A stretch of DNA of 60,142 nucleotides from Streptomyces sp. ISL-96 (GCF_018614035.1 NZ_JAGGPA010000081.1:1-60142), one strand, 5' to 3'. Numbered from the stretch's first letter, positions 7,333 through 16,107 are shown. A program made the numbers and translations. The notes: generated by a model from the letters alone, not told the origin.

Positions 7333-10300
7333 GTGCAGTTGGGGCGCAGGAGAGGCGTGAAAGGCGCGACCGCCGTCGCGGTGGCCGTGATCGGTGGTCT
7401 GCTCGGTGGTGCGCACGGGGCGTTCGCCGCCCCCTCCAACCCCGAACCCGACCCCGGCGCCCCCGCCGCCACGAAGCCCGACCGCGAGAGCGACGCCGCC
7501 GTGCCTTCCGTGTGGCCGCGCCCGCAGTCCATACGGGCGGCCGGCCAGTCGGTGCGGGTGAGCGAGGAAGCGGTGCTCGTCGCGGAGGCGGGCACCGATC
7601 CGTACGCCATGAAGGCCTTCGAAGGGGTACTGCGCGACGCGGGCGTGAAGACGCTGTACACCGTGCGGCCCGATGAGCCGCTGCCGCTGCCCGCGCGTGG
7701 CTTGGTCGTACGGGCGGGAGGCGCCGGCGCGAACGACGCGCTGCGCGCCCTGCGCGCACCCGAAAGCGCCGATCTGCCGTCCGGCGGCTACCGGATAGCC
7801 GTCGGCAGCGTCGGCGGACGGGACACGGTCGCGCTCGACGGCATCGGCGACGACGGCCTCTTCCACGCCGCGCAGACCCTGCGCCAGCTGGTGACAGGCC
7901 CCGACTCCGGGGACCAGGGGAAGCGGATCGCGGGAGTCGTCGTCCGCGACTGGCCGGGGACGGCCGTACGCGGCATGACCGAGGGCTTCTACGGGCAGCC
8001 GTGGACCCGCGAACAGCGCCTCGCCCAGGTCGACTTCATGGCCCGTACCAAGCAGAACCGATACCTCTACGCGCCGGGCGACGACCCGTACCGCCAGGCC
8101 CGCTGGCGCGACCCATACCCGGCCGACCAGCGCGCCGGCTTCCGGGCGCTCGCCGAGCGGGCCCGCAGCAGCCATGTGACGCTCGGCTGGGCCGTGGCGC
8201 CCGGGCAGGCGTTGTGCATGTCGTCCGACGACGACATCAGGGCTCTGAACCGCAAGTTCGACGCGATGTGGGCGCTCGGTGTGCGCTCCTTCCAGCTCCA
8301 GTTCCAGGACGTCAGCTACAGCGAGTGGCACTGCGGCGCGGACGCGGACACCTTCGGGTCGGGGCCACAGGCGGCGGCGAAGGCGCACGCGCGGGTGGCC
8401 AACGCGGTGGCGAGGCACCTTGCGGAGCGGCACCCGGGGTCCGAGCCGCTGTCCATGATGCCGACGGAGTTCTACCAGGAGGGCGACACCGACTACCGGC
8501 AGGCGCTCGCCGCCGAGCTGGACGGCGGGGTGCACGTCGCGTGGACAGGCGTCGGCGTCGTACCGCGGACGATCACCGGCCGCGAACTGGCGGGTGCGCG
8601 CGACGCGTTCCGGCATCCGCTGGTGACGATGGACAACTACCCGGTCAACGACTACGCGCAGGACCGCATCTTCCTCGGCCCCTACCAGGGCCGGGAGCCC
8701 GCCGTCGCGACCGGCTCCTCCGCCCTCCTCGCCAACGCCATGGAGCAGGCGTCCGCCTCCCGCATCCCGCTCTTCACGTCCGCCGACTACGCCTGGAACC
8801 CGCGCGGTTACCAGCCGCAGGAGTCCTGGCAGGCCGCGATGGACGACCTCGCGGGCGGCGACGCCACGGCCCGTGAGGCGATGCGGGCGCTGGCGGGCAA
8901 TGACGCGTCGTCCGTGCTGGGCGGCGAGGAATCGGCGTATCTGCGGCCGCTCATCGACGGCTTCTGGCGCGCGCGTACGTCCGGCGACCAGGGCGTACGG
9001 GACACGGCGGCGAAGAAGCTGCGCGACGCCTTCACGGTGATGCGCGAGGCGCCGCTGCGGCTCCAGGGCTCGGCGGGCGGCGCTTTCGACGACGAGGTAC
9101 GGCCGTGGACCGAGCAGCTGGCGCGGTACGGGAGGGCGGGCGAGCTGTCCGTCGACCTGCTCCAGGCGCAGGCGCGCGGCGACGGGCCGGCCGCGTGGCG
9201 CGCCTCGCTGGACCTGGAGGCGCTGCGCGGCTCCCTGAAGGCGAGCCGGGTCACCGTCGGCAAGGGTGTGCTCGACCCCTTCCTGGCGAAGGCCGTCAAG
9301 GCGGCGGATGCCTGGACCGGCGCGGACCGCAAGGCCGGCAGCGTCGCCGAGGACGCCGGCTCGTACACCGTACGGCTCGACCGGGCGCGTCCCGTCGAGG
9401 CGCTGACCGCCATGACCGAGCCGGGTACGGGCGAGGGCGCGGCCGTCGAGGCGCATGTCCAGGGCCAGGGCTGGCGGCGCGTCGGCACGCTCTCCGGCAC
9501 CGGCTGGACGCAGACGGACGCGGGGGGCGCGCGGGTCGACGCCGTACGCCTGAGGTGGGACGCGGCGGGCGACGGCGGCGCTCCTGTGGTGCACCGCGTG
9601 GTGCCCTGGTTCGCGGACGAGCCGCGGGCCGGGCTGCGGCTGGAGCGGAGCGAGACGGACGCGGAGATCGGCGGGAGCCGGCCGGAGCGCGTCACGGTAC
9701 GGCTGACCGGGCAGCGTCCCGCGGAGGTGCGGGGGCGGCTGACGGCCGAGGCGCCGAAGGGCATCGAGGTGCGGGCCCCCCTGGCTACGACGGTGCCGCG
9801 CGGCGCGTCCACTGCCGTGCCGCTCGATGTCCGGGTCGACAAGGCGGTGCGGGCCGGCGAGTACAAGGTGCCGGTGTCCTTCGACGGGCAGGACAGTGTC
9901 CTCACGGTGCGGGCTTTCCCGCGTACGGGCGGGCCCGATCTCGTCCGGGGCCAGGGCGCGCGGGTGTCGTCGTCCGGCGACGAGACCGCCGACTTCCCGG
10001 CGACGAACGCCGCCGACGGCGACCCGTCGACCCGGTGGACCTCGCCGATAGGCCGCTCCGCGTGGTGGCAGACGGAGCTGGCGGAGCCGGTGCGGCTCGG
10101 GCAGGTCGTCCTGCACTGGCAGGAGGCGTACGCGAAGAAGTACCGCATCCAGGTGTCGCAGGACGGCCGCACATGGCGCACGGCGGCGACCGTCAGGGAC
10201 GGGCAGGGCGGGCGCGAGGCGGTTCGGATGGACGCGGAGGGCGTGCGGTTCGTGCGGGTGCAGTGCGATGAGCGGGCGCTGCCGTTCGGCTACTCGCTGT

Positions 10301-10338
10301 TCGGGGTCGAGGCGTACGCGGTGGCCGACACCGACTAG
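7333..10338 (+). CDS. Secreted GH84-like beta-N-acetylglucosaminidase with C-terminal F5/8C domain
   Basis: A 1001-residue exported protein. The GTG start at 7333 is six bases after GAGGAG and gives a good signal peptide (about 1-32, GAFA-AP). Next come a GH84-type N-domain (about 45-180), a catalytic TIM barrel (about 185-480, with RGMTEGFYGQPWT and YAPGDDPYRQARWRDPYP as in NagJ/O-GlcNAcases), a helical region, a NEW3-like beta domain (about 780-855) and an F5/8 type C discoidin-like domain (about 870-1000). At the catalytic Asp pair it reads QFQDVSYSEW: Gln325-Asp326, so the first Asp is missing. It may process GlcNAc polymers or glycoproteins, but activity is uncertain. Confidence 0.88.
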   Translation: MQLGRRRGVKGATAVAVAVIGGLLGGAHGAFAAPSNPEPDPGAPAATKPDRESDAAVPSVWPRPQSIRAAGQSVRVSEEAVLVAEAGTDPYAMKAFEGVLRDAGVKTLYTVRPDEPLPLPARGLVVRAGGAGANDALRALRAPESADLPSGGYRIAVGSVGGRDTVALDGIGDDGLFHAAQTLRQLVTGPDSGDQGKRIAGVVVRDWPGTAVRGMTEGFYGQPWTREQRLAQVDFMARTKQNRYLYAPGDDPYRQARWRDPYPADQRAGFRALAERARSSHVTLGWAVAPGQALCMSSDDDIRALNRKFDAMWALGVRSFQLQFQDVSYSEWHCGADADTFGSGPQAAAKAHARVANAVARHLAERHPGSEPLSMMPTEFYQEGDTDYRQALAAELDGGVHVAWTGVGVVPRTITGRELAGARDAFRHPLVTMDNYPVNDYAQDRIFLGPYQGREPAVATGSSALLANAMEQASASRIPLFTSADYAWNPRGYQPQESWQAAMDDLAGGDATAREAMRALAGNDASSVLGGEESAYLRPLIDGFWRARTSGDQGVRDTAAKKLRDAFTVMREAPLRLQGSAGGAFDDEVRPWTEQLARYGRAGELSVDLLQAQARGDGPAAWRASLDLEALRGSLKASRVTVGKGVLDPFLAKAVKAADAWTGADRKAGSVAEDAGSYTVRLDRARPVEALTAMTEPGTGEGAAVEAHVQGQGWRRVGTLSGTGWTQTDAGGARVDAVRLRWDAAGDGGAPVVHRVVPWFADEPRAGLRLERSETDAEIGGSRPERVTVRLTGQRPAEVRGRLTAEAPKGIEVRAPLATTVPRGASTAVPLDVRVDKAVRAGEYKVPVSFDGQDSVLTVRAFPRTGGPDLVRGQGARVSSSGDETADFPATNAADGDPSTRWTSPIGRSAWWQTELAEPVRLGQVVLHWQEAYAKKYRIQVSQDGRTWRTAATVRDGQGGREAVRMDAEGVRFVRVQCDERALPFGYSLFGVEAYAVADTD

Positions 10339-10372
10339 CGACCGGCGGGCGCGACGTCCGCTGCACGGGGCG

Positions 10373-10440
10373 TCCTCAAACGCCGGACGGGCTGGATTTT
10401 CGCCTCCTGGGCGACTTTCAGCCCCTCCGGCGTTTGAGGA
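10373..10440. terminator. Inverted repeat after the GH84 gene
   Basis: TCCTCAAACGCCGG (10373-10386) pairs with CCGGCGTTTGAGGA (10427-10440), and the pairing continues imperfectly inward through GGGCTG and CAGCCC. It lies between the convergent GH84 and HNH genes, so it probably terminates both. The right arm is also part of a dispersed 52-base repeat found again at 16056. Confidence 0.65.
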
Positions 10441-10468
10441 GTGTGGTCCGGGGCGGAGCCCCAGTTCG
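10417..10468 (-). repeat. Dispersed 52-base intergenic repeat, copy A
   Basis: The reverse complement of 10417-10468 matches 16056-16107 at 46 of 52 positions without gaps. The core TCCTCAAACGCCGGAGGGGCTG is identical in both. A shorter relative (CCGTCCGGCGCTTGAGGACGG) lies at about 42213-42233. All are intergenic and near gene ends. Confidence 0.75.
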
Positions 10469-10470
10469 CC

Positions 10471-11007
10471 TCAGGCCGAAACGCCGTCGATCCGAGCCAG
10501 TGCGTCGTCCGCGCCGAACGGCTGCAAGTACGGCAGCCAGCGCGGATCCCGATGCCCGGTCCCGATGATCCGCCAGGCCAGGCCGGACGGCGGAGCGGGC
10601 TGATGCCGCAGCCGCCAGCCGAGCTCCATCAGGTGCCGGTCGGCCTTGACGTGATTGCAGCGGCGACACGCCGCCACCACGTTCTCCCAGGCGTGCTGAC
10701 CCCCACGACTGCGCGGAACGACGTGGTCGACGCTGGTTGCGACACCACCGCAGTACATGCAGCGCCCGCCGTCCCTGGCGAAGAGCGCACGGCGGGTGAG
10801 TGGAACGGGCCCCCGGTAGGGGACCCGCACGAACCGTTTCAGCCGCACGACGCTGGGTGCGGGGACAGCGCGAGTCGCGCTGTGCATGAAGGCGCCGGAT
10901 TCCTCGAGGCAGAGAGCCTTGTTCTCCAGTACGAGGACGAGCGCGCGGCGGAGCGGTACGACGCCGAGCGGCTCGTACGACGCATTGAGGACCAGGACAT
11001 GCGGCAC
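10471..11007 (-). CDS. HNH endonuclease family protein
   Basis: A 178-residue protein. The HNH zinc-finger nuclease domain (about residues 70-130) has CMYC, the catalytic SVDHVVPRSRGGQHAWENV segment and the second zinc pair CRRC. This short actinobacterial type is widespread as a chromosomal single gene; the DNA target and physiological role are unknown. The GTG start follows AGGAGG at five bases. It is not next to a methyltransferase or phage genes, so I see no sign of restriction or mobility. Confidence 0.9.
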   Translation of the reverse strand: MPHVLVLNASYEPLGVVPLRRALVLVLENKALCLEESGAFMHSATRAVPAPSVVRLKRFVRVPYRGPVPLTRRALFARDGGRCMYCGGVATSVDHVVPRSRGGQHAWENVVAACRRCNHVKADRHLMELGWRLRHQPAPPSGLAWRIIGTGHRDPRWLPYLQPFGADDALARIDGVSA

Positions 11008-11247
11008 GGATGCCTCCTATTACGCCGGCGGCGCGTGGCTCGCGCCGGGACGAACTGCTCTCAGTCTCCCCTCACCCCTGGTCGAAACGCCACCACGTCC
11101 GGGTAACGGGCTGGGAGTGTTTTCGACCACACCACCGTCATTCCCTGGTGAGCCTTGTCTCTCCCTCGAACACAGCGCCGGACTGAGCAGGATGCCCCGT
11201 TAGTGTGGTTGGTCTGCTGTCGTCCCGTCCCGCCTGGAGGTACCCGC

Positions 11248-12306
11248 GTGCTCTGGTCCGTCCTCTCGGCCGCCGACCCCACGTCGCCGACGTCACCTGA
11301 GCCAGTCACCTTCGACGAGGCCGCGCAGAAGGCGAACAACGCCGCGAGCTGGGTCGAGCAGAACTGGTCCACGTGGCTGAGCGTCGGCCTGCGCATTCTG
11401 CTGATCGTCGTGATCGCCGCGGTGCTGCGTACGGTCATCCGCCGCTCCCTCACCAAGCTGATATCCCGCATGAACCGCAGCGCCCAGGCGGTCGAGGGCA
11501 CCGCGCTCGGCGGCCTCCTGGTGAACGCCGAGCGCCGCCGTCAGCGCTCGGAGGCGATCGGATCCGTGCTGCGGTCGGTCGCCTCGTTCCTGATCCTCGG
11601 TACGGCCGCCCTGATGGTGCTCGGCGCGCTCAACATCAATCTGGCGCCACTCCTCGCCTCGGCGGGTGTCGCCGGCGTGGCGCTCGGTTTCGGTGCGCGG
11701 AACCTGGTCACCGACTTCCTCTCCGGCGTTTTCATGATCCTTGAGGACCAGTACGGCGTCGGGGACAACATCGACGCGGGCGTCGCGTCCGGCGAGGTCA
11801 TCGAGGTCGGCCTGCGCGTGACGAAGCTGCGCGGCGACAACGGCGAGATCTGGTACGTCCGCAACGGCGAGATCAAGCGCATCGGCAACCTCAGCCAGGG
11901 CTGGGCCACGGCCGGAATCGACGTACAGGTGCGCCCGTCGGAGGACCTGGACCACGTACGCCAGGTCATCGCCGACACCGCCGAGGAGTTCGCCAAGGAG
12001 GACCCGTGGAGCGAGCTGCTGTGGGGACCCGTCGAGGTGCTGGGCCTGGACTCGGTGCTGCTCGACTCGATGGTCGTACGCGTCTCCGCCAAGACCATGC
12101 CGGGCAAGGCGCTCCGCGTCGAGCGTGAACTGCGCTGGCGCATCAAGCAGGCCTTCGACCGCGCCGGCATCCGGATCGTCGGCGGCCCGGTGCTGCTCGG
12201 CGAGGACGGTACGCCGGCCGACCCGACGGCGGGCATGTCGGCGCCGTCCGCACTGGCCAGCCCGACGTCCCCGCAGTCCGTCGCGGCGTCGCCCCTCACC
12301 AAGTAG
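11248..12306 (+). CDS. Small-conductance mechanosensitive channel (MscS family)
   Basis: A 352-residue membrane protein. I start it at GTG 11248, seven bases after GGAGG, which removes 31 upstream residues without family character. Three transmembrane helices lie at about residues 40-65, 110-132 and 136-165; the pore-lining TM3 region reads LLASAGVAGVALGFGARNLV, followed by the conserved beta domain (VGDNIDAGVASGEVIEVGLR) and an alpha-beta C-terminus. MscS channels release solutes during hypo-osmotic shock. The gene is isolated and ends before a hairpin at 12322. Confidence 0.92.
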   Translation: MLWSVLSAADPTSPTSPEPVTFDEAAQKANNAASWVEQNWSTWLSVGLRILLIVVIAAVLRTVIRRSLTKLISRMNRSAQAVEGTALGGLLVNAERRRQRSEAIGSVLRSVASFLILGTAALMVLGALNINLAPLLASAGVAGVALGFGARNLVTDFLSGVFMILEDQYGVGDNIDAGVASGEVIEVGLRVTKLRGDNGEIWYVRNGEIKRIGNLSQGWATAGIDVQVRPSEDLDHVRQVIADTAEEFAKEDPWSELLWGPVEVLGLDSVLLDSMVVRVSAKTMPGKALRVERELRWRIKQAFDRAGIRIVGGPVLLGEDGTPADPTAGMSAPSALASPTSPQSVAASPLTK

Positions 12307-12321
12307 TCGTTACGCCCTTTC

Positions 12322-12362
12322 AGCGGCCCCGCAGGTAGCCCTCTGGTTGCCGCGGGGCCGCT
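12322..12362 (+). terminator. Terminator after the MscS gene
   Basis: AGCGGCCCCGC (12322-12332) and GCGGGGCCGCT (12352-12362) form a perfect 11-base stem with a 19-base loop, 16 bases past the MscS stop codon. Confidence 0.75.
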
Positions 12363-12377
12363 GTGCGTGGACGGCTC

Positions 12378-12407
12378 TTGACGACCGACTTACGGGCGCC
12401 CTACCTT
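12378..12407 (+). promoter_or_regulatory. Predicted promoter of the ROK-GH4-kinase operon
   Basis: TTGACG (12378-12383) and TACCTT (12402-12407) are separated by 18 bases, a HrdB-like promoter. Transcription would start near 12414, just before the palindrome at 12421. Confidence 0.5.
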
Positions 12408-12420
12408 CATGGCAACTGAA

Positions 12421-12433
12421 AGGAAACTTACCT
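12421..12433. promoter_or_regulatory. Candidate operator for the ROK regulator
   Basis: AGGAAACTTACCT is a 13-base palindrome with one mismatched symmetric pair, just downstream of the predicted transcription start. ROK regulators such as CsnR and NagC bind palindromes of this A/T-centred kind, so autoregulation is likely. I cannot confirm identity to the published CsnR site from memory. Confidence 0.5.
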
Positions 12434-12494
12434 AACAGTGCTGGTGCAGCCGGTAGCGAAGGGTTCGTGCATCGTCATGGTCGGAGCTTCAGGT

Positions 12495-13688
12495 ATGCCA
12501 GGCACGCCGCGCGTTCTGCGGGCGATGAACGACCGCGCCGCCCTCGACCTGCTCCTGGAGCACGGGCCGCTCTCCCGTACCAGAATCGGCAAGCTCACCG
12601 GGCTGTCCAAGCCCACCGCCTCCCAGCTGCTCGTCCGCCTGGAGGCCGCCGGCCTCGTCGTCGCCACCGGTACGACCGAGGGACGCCCCGGACCGAACGC
12701 GCAGCTGTACGCCGTCAACGCGCGCGCCGCGCACGTCGCCGGCCTCGACGTGACGCCGCAGCGCATCCGCGCCGCCGTGGCCGACATCACGGGCACGACT
12801 GTCGGCGCATACGAAATCCGGACCCCCGGCCGTCGCGCCGAGTCCGTCGTACGCCTGGTGACCGACGCAGTCGACGGCGCGGTGAAGGCCGCCGGGCTCG
12901 TAAGGGCCGACGTGCACCGCGTCGTCATCGGCACACCCGGCGCCTTCGACCCCGGCACCGGGCGCCTGCGGTACGCCTCCCACCTGCCCGGCTGGCACTC
13001 CCCCACCCTGCTCGACGACCTGGCGGCCGCGCTGCCCATGCCCATCGAGTACGAGAACGACGTGAACCTCGCCGCCGTCGCCGAGCAGCGGCTGGGCGCC
13101 GCCCGGGGACATCAGGACTTCGTCCTGCTGTGGAACCACGGTGGCCTCGGTGCCGCGCTGGTGATCGGAGGGCAGCTGCACCGTGGCTGGACGGGTGGCG
13201 CCGGTGAGGTCGGGTTCATGCCGGTGCCGGGCACTCCGCTCGTACGCCGGGTGACGAAGGCCAACTCCGGCGGCTTCCAGGAGCTGGCGGGCGGCCAGGC
13301 AGTGCCCCGCCTGGCCCGGGAGCTCGGCATCGCGGTGCCGCCCGGTGAGACGTACAGCGACGAGGCCATCGCGCTGCTCAGCGAGGCATCCGGGGCCACC
13401 GACGGGCCGTACCAGGAACTCCTCCAGGCCTTCGCGACGGGGCTCGCGACCGGCCTCGCCTCCATGGTGGCGCTCCTCGACCCCGAGCTGATCGTGCTGT
13501 CCGGCGGGGTTCTCGTCGCCGGCGGCGAACCACTGCGCGCGCTGGTCCAGTCGGAGCTGGCCGAGCTCGCCGCCCCCCGGCGCAGGCTCGTCATCGGCTC
13601 CGTACAGGAAGAGCCCGTACTGCGCGGGGCGTTGGAGAGCGCCCTCGCCACCACTCGCGACGAGGTCTTCGACACCACCTCCCGTTAG
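12495..13688 (+). CDS. ROK-family transcriptional regulator, CsnR-like
   Basis: A 397-residue regulator: an N-terminal winged helix (about residues 5-65, PLSRTRIGKLTGLSKPTASQ) followed by a ROK sugar-kinase-like domain (about 80-385). ATG 12495 has GGAG eight bases upstream; ATG 12477 and GTG 12438 are in-frame alternatives, but the latter nearly overlaps the operator. The zinc-ligand cysteine cluster typical of many ROK proteins is not evident. It is followed by a GH4 glycosidase and a sugar kinase, the order of csnR, csnH and csnK of the Streptomyces chitosan-oligosaccharide operon, which supports a CsnR-like role. A sugar-responsive repressor is inferred. Confidence 0.85.
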   Translation: MPGTPRVLRAMNDRAALDLLLEHGPLSRTRIGKLTGLSKPTASQLLVRLEAAGLVVATGTTEGRPGPNAQLYAVNARAAHVAGLDVTPQRIRAAVADITGTTVGAYEIRTPGRRAESVVRLVTDAVDGAVKAAGLVRADVHRVVIGTPGAFDPGTGRLRYASHLPGWHSPTLLDDLAAALPMPIEYENDVNLAAVAEQRLGAARGHQDFVLLWNHGGLGAALVIGGQLHRGWTGGAGEVGFMPVPGTPLVRRVTKANSGGFQELAGGQAVPRLARELGIAVPPGETYSDEAIALLSEASGATDGPYQELLQAFATGLATGLASMVALLDPELIVLSGGVLVAGGEPLRALVQSELAELAAPRRRLVIGSVQEEPVLRGALESALATTRDEVFDTTSR

Positions 13689-13754
13689 CCCTTTCTCACT
13701 AACTCACCAGACTCGTTAACAGGCCACGGACAGTCAGAACGGAAGGAGCTTGGG

Positions 13755-15020
13755 ATGAAACTCGCAGTAGTGGGGGGCGGCTCCACCTACACCCCCGAAT
13801 TGATCGACGGTTTCGCCCGCCTGCGGGACACCCTCCCGATCGAGGAGCTCACCCTCGTCGACCCGGCCGCCGACCGCCTGGACCTGGTCGGCGGCCTCGC
13901 CCGGCGCATTTTCGCCAAGCAGGGCCACCCGGGCCGCATCACGACCACCTCCGACGTCGACGCGGGCGTCGCGGGCGCCGACGCGGTGCTGCTGCAACTC
14001 CGGGTGGGCGGGCAAGCCGCCCGCGACAAGGACGAGACGTGGCCGCTGGAGTGCGGGTGCGTCGGGCAGGAGACGACCGGCGCGGGCGGTCTCGCGAAGG
14101 CGCTGCGCACGGTCCCGGTCGTCCTGGACATCGCCGAGCGGGTACGCCGCGCGAACCCGGACGCCTGGATCATCGACTTCACCAACCCCGTCGGCATCGT
14201 CACGCGGGCGCTGCTCCAGGCCGGGCACAAGGCGGTCGGGCTGTGCAACGTGGCGATCGGCTTCCAGCGGAAGTTCGCGAAGCTGCTGGAGGTGGCGCCG
14301 GCCGACGTACACCTGAACCATGTGGGTCTCAACCACCTCAGCTGGGAGCTGGGGGTACGCCTCGGCGGTCCCGAGGGCGAGGACGTGCTGCCGAAGCTGC
14401 TCGCCGAGCACGGTGACGCGATCGCCGACGACCTGCACCTGCCGCGCGCGGTGCTGGACCGGCTGGGTGTCGTCCCGTCCTACTACCTGCGCTATTTCTA
14501 CGCGCATGACGAGGTGGTGAGGGAGCTCGGGACGAAACCGTCGCGGGCGGCGGAGGTGGCGAAGATGGAGGCGGAACTCCTGGCCATGTACGGCGATCCG
14601 GCGCTGGACGAGAAGCCCGCGCTGCTCGCCAAGCGCGGCGGCGCGTTCTATTCGGAGGCGGCGGTCGATCTGGCGGCGTCACTGCTGGGCAACGGCGGCA
14701 GCCCGGTGCAGGTCGTCAACACGTACAACAACGGCACGCTGCCCTTTCTGGCGGACGACGCCGTCATCGAGGTCCAGGCGCGCGTCGACCGGACGGGCGC
14801 CACGCCGCTGGCCGTGCCCGAGCTGGACCCGCTGTACGCGGGGCTCATCGCGAATGTGACGGCGTACGAGGACCTGGCCCTGGAAGCGGCGCTGTGCGGC
14901 GGACGCGACCGCGTCTTCAAGGCGCTGCTCGCACACCCCCTGATCGGCCAGTTCGAGTACGCCGACGGGCTCACCGACCGGCTGATCGCACACAACCGGG
15001 AGCACCTGGCGTGGGCATGA
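13755..15020 (+). CDS. NAD-dependent 6-phospho-beta-glycosidase (GH4), CsnH-like
   Basis: A 421-residue cytoplasmic GH4 enzyme that cleaves phosphorylated disaccharides by an NAD+- and Mn2+-dependent redox mechanism. The N-terminal Rossmann motif KLAVVGGGSTYTPEL is followed by GQETTGAGG, the metal-ligand Cys in VGLCNVAIG and the His in HVGLNHLSWE. AAGGAG lies six bases before the ATG. It follows the ROK gene by 66 bases and overlaps the kinase gene by four (ATGA), so it is in an operon. By analogy with csnH the likely substrates are glucosamine-containing oligosaccharides or their phosphates. Specificity is inferred from context only. Confidence 0.9.
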   Translation: MKLAVVGGGSTYTPELIDGFARLRDTLPIEELTLVDPAADRLDLVGGLARRIFAKQGHPGRITTTSDVDAGVAGADAVLLQLRVGGQAARDKDETWPLECGCVGQETTGAGGLAKALRTVPVVLDIAERVRRANPDAWIIDFTNPVGIVTRALLQAGHKAVGLCNVAIGFQRKFAKLLEVAPADVHLNHVGLNHLSWELGVRLGGPEGEDVLPKLLAEHGDAIADDLHLPRAVLDRLGVVPSYYLRYFYAHDEVVRELGTKPSRAAEVAKMEAELLAMYGDPALDEKPALLAKRGGAFYSEAAVDLAASLLGNGGSPVQVVNTYNNGTLPFLADDAVIEVQARVDRTGATPLAVPELDPLYAGLIANVTAYEDLALEAALCGGRDRVFKALLAHPLIGQFEYADGLTDRLIAHNREHLAWA

Positions 15021-15994
15021 GCGTGGGCGTGAACGCAGCTGTGATCGCCATCGACGCGGGTAACAGCAAGACGGATGTGGCGGTGGTAGGGGCCGACGGT
15101 TCGGTTCTGGGCGCCGCGCGCGGCGGTGGCTTCCAGCCGCCGGTGGTGGGGGTGCGTGCGGCGGTCGACGCGCTGGCGGAGACGGTCGGGCGGGCGCTGG
15201 AGGAGTCGGGGGTCCAGGAGCGGGCCGGGCATGTCTCCGCCTGCCTCGCCAACGCCGATCTCCCGGGCGAGGAGGAGGAGTTGGCGGCGGCCGTCCACGC
15301 GCGCGGGTGGGGGCGTACGACGGAAGTCCGCAACGACACCTTCGCGATCCTGCGGGCGGGTGTCGACGAGCCGCGCGGCGTCGCGGTGGTGTGCGGGGCC
15401 GGCATCAACTGCGTCGGCATGCTGCCTGACGGGCGCACCGCGCGCTTCCCCGCGATCGGCCGGCTCTCCGGCGACTGGGGCGGCGGCGGGGGGCTCGCGG
15501 ACGAGGCGATCTGGTTCGCGGCGCGGGCGGAGGACGGCCGGGGGGAGCGCACGGAGCTGGCGCACGCTCTGCCGGCGCACTTCGGGCTGCCGTCGATGTA
15601 CGCGCTGATCGAGGCGCTGCATCTGGGGCGGATCGCACCGGGGCGGCGGCATGAACTGGCCCCCGTGCTCTTCGCGGTGAGCGCGGAGGGGGACCGGGTC
15701 GCCCGGTCGATCGTGTACCGCCAGGCGGAGGAGGTGGTCGCGATGTCGACGGTGGCGCTCGGGCGGCTGGATCTGCTGGCCGAGGAGGCACCTGTGGTGC
15801 TGGGGGGCAGTGTCCTGGCGGCCCGGCATCCGGAGCTGGACGACCGCATCGCGGCGCTGATGTCGGACCGGGCCCCGAAGGCGGTACTGCGCGTGGTGAC
15901 GGCACCGCCGGTGCTGGGGGCGGCGCTGCTGGGCCTTGACCGTACGGCGGCCGGGCCTGCGGCGCGTGAACGGTTGCGCGCGCACTACGCGTGA
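15017..15994 (+). CDS. BadF/BadG-type N-acetylglucosamine/glucosamine kinase, CsnK-like
   Basis: A 325-residue ASKHA-fold sugar kinase. The phosphate-1 loop VIAIDAGNSKTDVAV, the phosphate-2 region VVCGAGINCVG and the adenosine motif APVVLGGSVLAA are in the right order. The ATG overlaps the GH4 stop (ATGA), so I discard the 41 upstream residues open in this frame. With a GH4 partner that acts on 6-phosphosugars, it presumably phosphorylates the imported amino sugar. No transporter accompanies it here, unlike the known csn operon. Confidence 0.87.
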   Translation: MSVGVNAAVIAIDAGNSKTDVAVVGADGSVLGAARGGGFQPPVVGVRAAVDALAETVGRALEESGVQERAGHVSACLANADLPGEEEELAAAVHARGWGRTTEVRNDTFAILRAGVDEPRGVAVVCGAGINCVGMLPDGRTARFPAIGRLSGDWGGGGGLADEAIWFAARAEDGRGERTELAHALPAHFGLPSMYALIEALHLGRIAPGRRHELAPVLFAVSAEGDRVARSIVYRQAEEVVAMSTVALGRLDLLAEEAPVVLGGSVLAARHPELDDRIAALMSDRAPKAVLRVVTAPPVLGAALLGLDRTAAGPAARERLRAHYA

Positions 15995-16055
15995 CGGGTA
16001 CGGGTGCGGGGGCGGGTTCCGGTGCCTGCGGCGCTTTCCCCGACCCGCCCCTTCC

Positions 16056-16107
16056 CGAACTGGGGCGCTGCCCCAGACCCCGCTCCTCAAACGCCGGAGG
16101 GGCTGGA
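16056..16107 (+). repeat. Dispersed 52-base intergenic repeat, copy B
   Basis: It matches the reverse complement of 10417-10468 at 46 of 52 positions. It lies 62 bases past the sugar kinase stop codon. GGGGCGCTGCCCC (16062-16074) can form a small hairpin inside it. I see no coding potential. Confidence 0.75.

Noticed and set aside
7243..10116. Open frame of 957 codons on the reverse strand
   Set aside because: Shadow of the GH84-like gene, which has a signal peptide, a ribosome site and recognisable domains on the other strand.
12438..12494. Longer N-terminus of the ROK regulator from GTG 12438
   Set aside because: That start lies five bases after the operator palindrome, close to the transcription start, without a ribosome site; the added residues have no family character.
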